Source: CAYFJO01 sp964343305
GTDB lineage: Bacteria > Planctomycetota > Planctomycetia > Pirellulales > Pirellulaceae
Assembly: GCA_964343305.1 (NCBI GenBank)
Contig: CAYFJO010000664.1
Location: 1 to 5,033 of the forward strand
Direction: 5' to 3'
Length of the DNA: 5,033 nt
The translations under genes and the position numbers were made by a program. This document shows positions 1-5,033 of the stretch, one piece after another. Position 1 is the stretch's first letter, and each line of letters starts with the position of its first letter. Under the pieces are notes generated by a model. That model did no database searches and had not been told where the DNA came from. It worked only from the letters and a program-made list of their open reading frames with translations.

Positions 1-1
1 T

Positions 2-1456
2 GTGTTGCCGTCGCCGCGGGCCAGTGATGCGGAATTCTTGCGTCGCGCATGGCTCGATTTGACGGGCATCATTCCACCCATCAACGAAGGCGTCGATACC
101 GATGACGACAACCAAGACGATGAGTTCTATGGCGTTCGCGGCTTTCTGAAAGACCAGCGGCCGGACAAGCGCGAGCGGTTGATCAACTTCTTGCTGTCCA
201 AGACGACGCACGCCAATCATTTCTCTAATATCTGGAAAAACGTCATGCTGCCCGAAGACGGCAACGTGCAACGATTGGGCGGCGACGCGGGATTTCGCAA
301 CTGGCTGTATGGCAAGTTCCAAGACAACGTGCCCTACGACGAAATGGTTCGCGAGTTGCTGTTGGCCGCGGGTCAGTCCACTCAGACTGGGCCGGCGTTG
401 TTCTACACGTCGTTGCAGTTGAAGCCCGAAGAGCTGGCCGCCAGCACGTCGCGCATTTTTCTGGGCACACAAATTCAATGCGCCCAGTGCCACGACCATC
501 CGTTCGATCATTGGACGCGCAAAGACTTCTGGGGATACGCCGCATTCTTCGCGCGACTGCAACGCCCGGCGAACAACCAACAGTTTTTCAATCAAGTCAG
601 CGACGCCACAGAAGGCGAAGTGAAAATACCCGATACCGAAGAAGTCGTCCGTCCACAATATCTTGGCGGCCAAGTCAGTCCGGAAAACGATCAAACACGC
701 CGCCAGCGTTTGGCCGATTGGCTGACGTCGCCCGACAATCCGTTCTTTGCACGTGCTACGGTCAATCGCGCGTGGTCGTTGTTGTTTGGTCGAGGCATCG
801 TTGATCCGGCGGACGACATTGGCGCTCACAACGAACCGAGCCATCCCGAATTGCTCAACGAAATGGCGGAGTATTTCGTCGAGACCGGGTTCGATCTCGA
901 TCGGCTGATCCGCACGCTTGCCTTCACACGTGCCTATCAAAGATCCAGCCAAACGACGGGTGAAGAAGTGCCCGCCGAGCTATTCGCCCACATGGCGATC
1001 AAGAGCCTGACGGCGGAGCAACTTTATGATTGCCTGGCCGAAGGAATGCGCAAGTCGGCCAGTGCGACGACTCAGCAAACGGGCATTGGCTTTCGCGGAT
1101 TCGACCAAAATCGTCAAGTGTTTCTGTTGAAGTTCCGTGCACCGACGCAAGGTGCCACCGAGTTTGAGTCCGGTATTCCCCAAGCATTGACGCTGATGAA
1201 TGGAACGATGGTGCGACAAGCGACCGACTTGCGTCAAAGCGACATCTTGGTCAGCCTGCAAGCTCCGTTCTTTACTGACGAAGGCCGCGTTGAGACTTTG
1301 TTTCTCTCGACGTTGTCCAGATTTCCCAGCGACGAAGAGCGAGCGAAGTTCATCCCATACGTCGAGTCCGGCGGACCGGACAAGAACAAAGAACAGGCGC
1401 TGGGCGATGTGCTGTGGGCTTTGCTCAACAGTGCCGAGTTTATTTTGAATCATTAA
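2..1456 (+). CDS. PSCyt2 (DUF1549) - PSD1 (DUF1553) protein, 5'-truncated by the window edge
   Basis: This is the C-terminal 484 residues of a planctomycete cytochrome-type protein; the GTG at base 2 is only the first full codon, not a supported start. Residues 8-21 (SDAEFLRRAWLDLT) match the N-terminal signature of DUF1549 (Pfam PSCyt2). That domain ends with the block CAQCHDHPFDHW at 160-171, which contains a CxxCH c-type haem motif. DUF1553 (PSD1) follows from about residue 235: NPFFARATVNRAWSLLFGRG (246-265), then HPELLNEMAEYF, and the family-typical ending LLNSAEFILNH (474-484). Upstream sequence, probably a signal peptide and perhaps a PSCyt1 haem domain, is missing. An acidic stretch (VDTDDDNQDDE, 31-41) interrupts the usual spacing between the LTG-P motif and the PDKRERL helix. 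The DUF1501 gene starts 29 bp downstream, the usual partner arrangement. The molecular function of the family is not established; an extracytoplasmic redox or polymer-degradation role is inference. Family assignment is very secure. Confidence 0.95.
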   Translation: MLPSPRASDAEFLRRAWLDLTGIIPPINEGVDTDDDNQDDEFYGVRGFLKDQRPDKRERLINFLLSKTTHANHFSNIWKNVMLPEDGNVQRLGGDAGFRNWLYGKFQDNVPYDEMVRELLLAAGQSTQTGPALFYTSLQLKPEELAASTSRIFLGTQIQCAQCHDHPFDHWTRKDFWGYAAFFARLQRPANNQQFFNQVSDATEGEVKIPDTEEVVRPQYLGGQVSPENDQTRRQRLADWLTSPDNPFFARATVNRAWSLLFGRGIVDPADDIGAHNEPSHPELLNEMAEYFVETGFDLDRLIRTLAFTRAYQRSSQTTGEEVPAELFAHMAIKSLTAEQLYDCLAEGMRKSASATTQQTGIGFRGFDQNRQVFLLKFRAPTQGATEFESGIPQALTLMNGTMVRQATDLRQSDILVSLQAPFFTDEGRVETLFLSTLSRFPSDEERAKFIPYVESGGPDKNKEQALGDVLWALLNSAEFILNH

Positions 1457-1472
1457 CTGAAAGGCGACATAC

Positions 1473-1478
1473 AAAAGG
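1473..1478 (+). promoter_or_regulatory. Ribosome binding site of the DUF1501 gene
   Basis: AAAAGG lies 7 bases before the ATG at 1486. It supports that start over the in-frame ATG at 1495, which would still keep the twin-arginine pair, and over an upstream in-frame start at 1414, which lies inside the preceding gene. Confidence 0.6.
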
Positions 1479-1485
1479 TACCACC

Positions 1486-2817
1486 ATGTCACAAATGAAT
1501 CGTCGAAACGTGTTTCGAGCGTGCGGCTTGAGCATCGCTGGCTTCAGCATGAGCGGTTGGATGTCGTCACTGGCCCAAGTGGTCGCGGCCGAAGCGAAAC
1601 AACAGCGTCGTTGTATTCTGCTTTGGATGCCTGGCGGCCCCAGCCAAACCGACACGTTCGACATGAAGCCGGAACACAAAAACGGCGGCGAGTTCAAACC
1701 GATCGACACCAGTGTCGAAGGCGTTCGAATCAGCGAGCACTTGCCCGGCCTCGCCAAGCAGATGGAACACATGGCGATCATCCGCAGTCTGAGCACTGCC
1801 GAAGGCGACCACAATCGTGGCACCTACCTGATGCACACGGGCCATCGTCCCGGCGGTCCGATCAGTTTCCCCACAATTGGGTCGTCACTCTCGAAGGCCT
1901 TGGGCAACGAAGAAGTGGAGTTGCCAAACTTTATTAGTATTTCACCGTACACGGCGTTCAACAACGCAGCGTTCGGGCCGGGTTTTCTCGGTCCGCGCTA
2001 TGCACCGCTGACCGTCGGCGCGACGACCGTTTTCCAGCAACCCGTTCAAGGCCAGCAAGACGGTTATGCACAACTGGGCGTCGACGATTTGAAGAATCCG
2101 GGCGTCACACGAGAGCAAGAAGACGCTCGGCTCGAACTCTGGAATTCGCTCCAATCAAGTTTCTTGAAGACGCACCCGCTGCCATCGCCCAGCGCCCAGA
2201 ACACGGTTTATCAACGTGCGATACGCATGATGCGCAGCGAAGCAGCCAAAGCATTCGACTTGTCCGAAGAACCTGACAAAGTGCGTGACGCTTACGGCCG
2301 TGGCCGATTCGGCCAAGGTTGCTTGATGGCTCGCCGCCTGATCGAACTTGGCGTGCCGTTCATCGAAATCGCTCTGCGAGGCAGCGGCCAAGGTGCATTT
2401 GGTTGGGACACCCACAATCAGAATTTCAACCGTGTCAAGACACTCTCAGGCGAACTCGATGCCGGTTGGGCAACATTGATGTCGGAATTGGCTGACCGTG
2501 GTTTGCTCGAATCGACAACACTCATCTGGCTCGGCGAATTCGGCCGAACGCCGGTGATCAACCGCAACGCTGGCCGCGATCATTACCCGAAAGCCTGGAG
2601 TTGCGTCCTGGCCGGCGGCGGCATCAAAGGAGGCCAAGCGTACGGCAAGACGAGCGCCGACGGCACGACCGTCGAAGACAAACAAGTCGATGTGCCTGAC
2701 GTCTTCGCGACGCTATGCCGTGCGTTGGGCGTCGATCCCGAAGATCAAAACATCTCCGAACTCGGCCGTCCCATTCCGATCGCAGAAGGCACACCGATCC
2801 AAGACGTGTTGTCATAA
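1486..2817 (+). CDS. DUF1501 family protein with twin-arginine signal
   Basis: This complete gene encodes 443 residues, a normal length for DUF1501 (Pfam PF07394, related to the alkaline phosphatase/sulfatase fold). The N-terminus NRRNVFR (5-11) fits the twin-arginine motif. A hydrophobic stretch follows (14-33), then an AEA site at 35-37, so Tat export and cleavage near residue 37 are likely. Family blocks are all present: ILLWMPGGPSQTDTFDMKP (44-62), HLPGLAK (85-91), GDHNRGTYLMHTGHRPGG (107-124), WDTH (307-310), LGEFGRTP (349-356), AGRDHYPKAWS (362-372) and AGGGIKGGQAYG (376-387). D56, D59, D108, H109, D308, H310, D365 and H366 are candidate metal or active-site residues; this is inferred from conservation and fold, not shown. 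The gene follows the PSCyt2-PSD1 gene by 29 bp and is probably in one operon with it. The substrate is unknown. A palindromic element begins 17 bp after the stop codon. Confidence 0.95.
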   Translation: MSQMNRRNVFRACGLSIAGFSMSGWMSSLAQVVAAEAKQQRRCILLWMPGGPSQTDTFDMKPEHKNGGEFKPIDTSVEGVRISEHLPGLAKQMEHMAIIRSLSTAEGDHNRGTYLMHTGHRPGGPISFPTIGSSLSKALGNEEVELPNFISISPYTAFNNAAFGPGFLGPRYAPLTVGATTVFQQPVQGQQDGYAQLGVDDLKNPGVTREQEDARLELWNSLQSSFLKTHPLPSPSAQNTVYQRAIRMMRSEAAKAFDLSEEPDKVRDAYGRGRFGQGCLMARRLIELGVPFIEIALRGSGQGAFGWDTHNQNFNRVKTLSGELDAGWATLMSELADRGLLESTTLIWLGEFGRTPVINRNAGRDHYPKAWSCVLAGGGIKGGQAYGKTSADGTTVEDKQVDVPDVFATLCRALGVDPEDQNISELGRPIPIAEGTPIQDVLS

Positions 2818-2834
2818 GAATTCGTTTTTCGAAC

Positions 2835-2883
2835 GTAGGACGGAATTTCATTCCGTCCGAGACGGATTGAAAATCCGTCCTAC
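2835..2883. repeat. 49-bp nested palindrome: inverted pair of GTAG-hairpin units (REP doublet / REPIN-like)
   Basis: The left unit (2835-2857) is GTAG followed by a perfect 8-bp hairpin, GACGGAAT-TTC-ATTCCGTC. After the 3-base spacer CGA, the right unit (2861-2883) is GACGGATT-GAA-AATCCGTC followed by CTAC, the reverse complement of GTAG. Each half folds alone, and the two halves also pair over 23 positions with only two mismatches. At those two positions an A/T pair in one unit is T/A in the other, so each local hairpin stays perfect. GTAG directly 5' of a hairpin is the hallmark of many REP sequences recognised by REP-associated Y1 transposases (RAYTs); two inverted units form a REPIN. No T-tract follows, so a classical intrinsic terminator is unlikely, but the structure could stabilise the 3' end of the DUF1501 mRNA. 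Structure is certain; the REPIN label is inferred from architecture. Confidence 0.8.
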
Positions 2884-2905
2884 AAAACAACTTCACAAAG
2901 CCCAA

Positions 2906-2921
2906 CTCCTCCCAAACGGAG
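2906..2921 (+). promoter_or_regulatory. Ribosome binding site of the EF-hand gene, with a possible masking stem
   Basis: GGAG at 2918-2921 lies 6 bases before the ATG at 2928 and supports that start. Just upstream, CTCC (2906-2909) could pair with GGAG across an 8-base loop. The adjacent CCTCC (2908-2912) also resembles the anti-Shine-Dalgarno core of 16S rRNA. The stem is only 4 bp, so any regulatory effect is speculative. No convincing -35/-10 promoter is visible between the palindrome and this site. Confidence 0.5.
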
Positions 2922-2927
2922 CCCACC

Positions 2928-4781
2928 ATGTTCGCTCGCCAAGCTATCGTGTTCGCGTTCATTCTCGCAGTCGCATCGCCTCTTTTCGCCGCTGACGAGT
3001 CCGAGACAAAAACAATCAAAGTCAAACGCGTCGTCCAGGCCGATGGTGTCGTCGTCATCGAAACGCAAGCCAAGAAAGAAACGAAAGTAACGAAAAAGGT
3101 CAAAGTTGTCGCCGTACCAGCCGCTGGCGGAGCGGCAATCGTCGTCGGTGCACGGGCGGACGGCTATAGCACCAACGTAAGAACGGATGTCGACCGCAAC
3201 GATCCCGTCGAACGATTTCTCTTGCTCACGCCCCGTGCTCCGCTCATCGTCGAGGCAACTGTCACGGTCGATGGCAAACCGTTCCGTCACCTGCGAGAGA
3301 AGCTGGTCGATGAAATGCTCGTCAACGCCGATGTCGACAAAGACGGCAAGGCCACCTGGGAAGAAGCTGTCAAGAGTCCGCGGTTTACTTTTGGCCGTTT
3401 CAGCGCCCCCAACCAGCAAGCTATCCAAAACTACATCAAGACCTTCGACACCAACAAAGACACGTTGGTTGACGCTCCCGAAGCACGCAAGTTTCTCGCG
3501 CAATATTCCGGCGGCCCCGCGTTCACGGTGACACGCGGCTACGGCTATTCCCGTGCCGTGGCCTTCCAGGCAAACGGCCGGTTGTATCAAAGCGGAAATG
3601 TCCGCGCCGATGTCAAGGGGTTGCTCGACAGCGATAAAGACGGTGTGCTTTCCGCCGAAGAAATTGCAGCCGCAGGCGAACGATTGAAGAGTCGCGACGC
3701 CGACGACAACGATTTGCTGTACGCCAACGAAATTGCCGGCAGTGCTCAACAAGGCGGCCGCAATGTTCAAGTCATTCGTCGGGGAACGGCAACTTATCAA
3801 CAAACCGGCATCTTGCTCGGGCCCGCGGTCCAAGCGTCGGCCGTCTTCAGTGCACTCCGACAGAAATACAAAAACAAGGACAACAAAGTCACTGCCGACA
3901 GTTTCGGCACATTGCCCGGATTGTTCAAGCAACTGGACGAAAACAAGGACGGCCAATTGCAACAGAATGAAGTCCTGGAGTTGAACAAGGTCAAGCCGCA
4001 CATCCAAATCGCCGTCAATCTTGGCAAGAACGAAGATGCCAAACCGATTTCGCTCGTGTCGCTCGACCCGTCGGTCGAGAAATCCGGCGAAGTCAAAGAT
4101 CGCACCATCTCACTCAAGCGCCCCGGCTTGAACCTCGGCTTGGCAGTCCCTCAATCACGCAACGTCAACTACAACTTCGCCACCACGGCCGAGCGCTACA
4201 TGCAGCGGTACGACAAAGACAATAACAAGTATCTCGACGAAAAAGAAATGGCCGGCAATCTTGCTCGCCAGTTCAAAATGTGGGACGCCGACAACGACGG
4301 CAGGGTGTACGCCAAAGAGATCACGGAAATGTACACCCGCATGCGAGCCCCGCAAATGAGCCAGGTCCGTGCACAGGTCGCCGAGCAAGGCAACTCGATG
4401 TTTTTGGCCCTGGACGAAACGGGCGACGGCCGCCTAAGTCTGCGAGAAATGCGCACCGCCCACGAGCAACTCAAGACGTTCGACAAAAACACCGACGGAC
4501 AAATCACGGTCGATGAGATTCCGGTAACTTTGTCGGTCAATTTCTCTCAGGGTGCCTACGGATATCAATACGTCCGCACCATTCAAGCCCGCGGCACACG
4601 CACTCCCAATCAACCTGCCACAACAGCCGGTCCTGAGTGGTTCACCCGAATGGACCGCAACGGCGACGGCGATGTGACGCTCAAAGAATTCCTCGGCACG
4701 GAAGAACAATTCAAGAAGCTCGACACCAATGGCGACGGTTTCATCGAACGCAAAGAAGCCGAAGCGGCGGAAAAAAAGTAG
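2928..4781 (+). CDS. Secreted multi-EF-hand calcium-binding protein (six EF-hand pairs)
   Basis: This complete gene encodes 617 residues. Residues 1-22 form a Sec signal peptide (hydrophobic core IVFAFILAVA, likely cleavage after A21 or A22). A Lys/Val-rich segment follows (about 28-75). Eleven 12-residue EF-hand loops have Asp at position 1 and Glu at position 12: 135-146, 174-185, 234-245, 257-268, 337-348, 429-440, 453-464, 496-507, 519-530, 576-587 and 599-610. A twelfth, degenerate loop at 314-325 lacks both the first Asp and the last Glu. The loops fall into six pairs; five pairs have a loop-to-loop step of 23-24 residues and the first has 39. Beta-type segments separate several pairs, for example PHIQIAVNLG (357-366) and PVTLSVNFSQG (532-542). 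Calcium binding outside the cytoplasm is well supported; no enzymatic domain is seen, so the role (scaffold, calcium buffer or surface adhesion) is unknown. It has its own ribosome binding site and is separated from the DUF1501 gene by 110 bp with a palindrome, so shared transcription is uncertain. Confidence 0.93.
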   Translation: MFARQAIVFAFILAVASPLFAADESETKTIKVKRVVQADGVVVIETQAKKETKVTKKVKVVAVPAAGGAAIVVGARADGYSTNVRTDVDRNDPVERFLLLTPRAPLIVEATVTVDGKPFRHLREKLVDEMLVNADVDKDGKATWEEAVKSPRFTFGRFSAPNQQAIQNYIKTFDTNKDTLVDAPEARKFLAQYSGGPAFTVTRGYGYSRAVAFQANGRLYQSGNVRADVKGLLDSDKDGVLSAEEIAAAGERLKSRDADDNDLLYANEIAGSAQQGGRNVQVIRRGTATYQQTGILLGPAVQASAVFSALRQKYKNKDNKVTADSFGTLPGLFKQLDENKDGQLQQNEVLELNKVKPHIQIAVNLGKNEDAKPISLVSLDPSVEKSGEVKDRTISLKRPGLNLGLAVPQSRNVNYNFATTAERYMQRYDKDNNKYLDEKEMAGNLARQFKMWDADNDGRVYAKEITEMYTRMRAPQMSQVRAQVAEQGNSMFLALDETGDGRLSLREMRTAHEQLKTFDKNTDGQITVDEIPVTLSVNFSQGAYGYQYVRTIQARGTRTPNQPATTAGPEWFTRMDRNGDGDVTLKEFLGTEEQFKKLDTNGDGFIERKEAEAAEKK

Positions 4782-4804
4782 CCGCTAATGACGCCTCTCC
4801 GCTC

Positions 4805-4839
4805 AACATCGCTGGTGAGAACATCGCAGGCGAGAACAT
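4805..4839 (+). repeat. Short 15-bp tandem repeat, 2.3 copies
   Basis: AACATCGCTGGTGAG (4805-4819) is followed directly by AACATCGCAGGCGAG (4820-4834), identical at 13 of 15 positions, and then a partial third copy, AACAT (4835-4839). It begins 23 bp after the stop of the EF-hand gene. AACATCG recurs at 4878-4884. The unit length is a multiple of three, so one frame reads NIAGE twice, but no ribosome binding site or family match supports translation. Confidence 0.6.
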
Positions 4840-4861
4840 GCCGAAGCTGTCGCACAGAAGC

Positions 4862-4874
4862 ACGCTGAAAGCGT
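4862..4874. repeat. Small palindrome, copy 1 of the ACGCTGAARGYGT motif
   Basis: ACGCT-GAA-AGCGT is a perfect 5-bp hairpin with a GAA loop. The same 13-base motif, with one or two changes, recurs in direct orientation at 4959-4971 and in inverted orientation at 4999-5011. This points to a repeat family and not to a chance palindrome. Confidence 0.6.
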
Positions 4875-4886
4875 CTAACATCGAAG

Positions 4887-4934
4887 CCCAGGGTAAGGTA
4901 AGGCGAGTTCTACGAGCCTTGCCGCCACCCTGGG
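4887..4934 (+). repeat. Strong intergenic hairpin, 16-bp two-part stem
   Basis: The outer stem pairs CCCAGGGT (4887-4894) with ACCCTGGG (4927-4934). After a small internal loop (AA / GCC), the inner stem pairs GGTAAGGC (4897-4904) with GCCTTGCC (4916-4923), including one G-U wobble. The apical loop is 11 bases. No T-run follows on the + strand, so it is not a classical terminator, although it lies 105 bp after the EF-hand gene and could end or protect its transcript. It sits between copies 1 and 2 of the ACGCTGAARGYGT motif, so it may be part of the same composite element. Confidence 0.7.
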
Positions 4935-4957
4935 GTCATGATCAATGAACCGTCCGC

Positions 4958-5012
4958 AACGCTGAAGGCGTTGTACAATCTCGCGCCGGTTTTGTGGAAC
5001 ACCTTCAGCGTT
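4958..5012. repeat. 55-bp inverted repeat, copies 2 and 3 of the ACGCTGAARGYGT motif
   Basis: AACGCTGAAGGCGTT (4958-4972) pairs with AACACCTTCAGCGTT (4998-5012) at 14 of 15 positions, around a 25-base centre. Inside, ACAA and TTGT can add a short stem. The left arm is also a small palindrome by itself (AACGC-TGAAG-GCGTT), so the structure is nested like the element at 2835-2883. No protein-coding gene is convincing here. Confidence 0.65.
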
Positions 5013-5033
5013 CAATCGCGTCATGGCAGCTAA

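Larger units (their letters stand above)
4782..5033. other. Intergenic region without a supported gene
   Basis: These 252 bases after the EF-hand gene hold only short open frames that run through the repeats described separately: 36 codons from the ATG at 4838 on +, and 49 codons from 5024 on -. Neither has a ribosome binding site or a recognisable domain. I see no tRNA, no clear promoter and no start of a following gene before the window ends. Confidence 0.6.

Noticed and set aside
1414..1485. An upstream extension of the DUF1501 gene to the ATG at 1414.
   Set aside because: It would overlap the conserved PSD1 C-terminus and push the twin-arginine motif away from the N-terminus; the ATG at 1486 has a well-spaced AAAAGG.
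980..1492. A 170-codon minus-strand open frame over the PSD1 end and the intergenic gap.
   Set aside because: The sense frame holds strongly conserved DUF1553 blocks throughout, and the antisense product has no recognisable domain.
2821..2833. TTCG-TTTTT-CGAA as a terminator of the DUF1501 gene.
   Set aside because: The stem is only 4 bp and the T-run sits in the loop, not after the stem.
2624..3103. A 159-codon minus-strand frame that reads through the palindrome.
   Set aside because: It overlaps the ends of two well-supported genes and is open only because the repeat lacks stops in this frame; its TDFQSV-type residues come from the repeat.
2880..4007. A 375-codon open frame on the minus strand opposite the EF-hand gene.
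   Set aside because: It is the antisense reading of a gene with a clear signal peptide and EF-hand loops. Its product is low-complexity (V/L/F/D-rich) because it mirrors the repeated Asp/Asn/Lys codons, and it starts within sense coding sequence without a credible site.
4805..4839. The tandem repeat as a CRISPR array.
   Set aside because: The units are only 15 bp, directly adjacent and without spacers, and no cas gene is present.
4838..4948. A 36-codon + strand frame beginning MPKLSHRS.
   Set aside because: It runs through the tandem repeat's edge and the CCCAGGGT hairpin, lacks a ribosome binding site and shows no domain, so it is better explained as translated repeat DNA.
4875..5024. A 49-codon minus-strand frame beginning MTRLNAEG.
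   Set aside because: It lies entirely across the inverted repeats and the hairpin. Its sequence is determined by the palindromes, and no ribosome binding site is evident.

Overview
This window comes from a planctomycete, most likely of the Pirellulales type. The evidence is a PSCyt2/PSD1 (DUF1549/DUF1553) protein directly followed by a DUF1501 protein. That gene pair is heavily expanded in Planctomycetes and rare elsewhere. The placement is inferred from gene families only; no rRNA or housekeeping marker is present.

Layout, all on the + strand. (1) Bases 2-1456 hold the 3' part of a PSCyt2-PSD1 gene, with its 5' end cut off by the window edge. It carries a haem-type CxxCH motif and an unusual acidic insertion. 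(2) After a 29-bp gap, bases 1486-2817 hold a complete DUF1501 gene with a twin-arginine signal, almost certainly co-transcribed with the first. (3) The 110-bp gap at 2818-2927 holds a 49-bp nested palindrome at 2835-2883. It is two GTAG-plus-hairpin units in inverted orientation, the architecture of a REP doublet (REPIN). (4) Bases 2928-4781 hold a complete secreted protein with eleven canonical EF-hand loops plus one degenerate loop, arranged as six pairs. (5) Bases 4782-5033 appear non-coding. They hold a short tandem repeat, a strong 16-bp-stem hairpin, and three copies of a 13-15 bp motif in direct and inverted orientation.

How the parts fit: the first two genes form the standard planctomycete PSCyt2/PSD1-DUF1501 module. 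Both products are expected outside the cytoplasm, but their biochemical role is not established. The EF-hand protein is also exported and would bind calcium. It may be an independent unit, since a palindromic element separates it from the DUF1501 gene and it has its own ribosome binding site. The two intergenic regions are the least ordinary parts of the window. Both carry short palindromes with GAA/TTC at the apex, which suggests dispersed small mobile palindromes.
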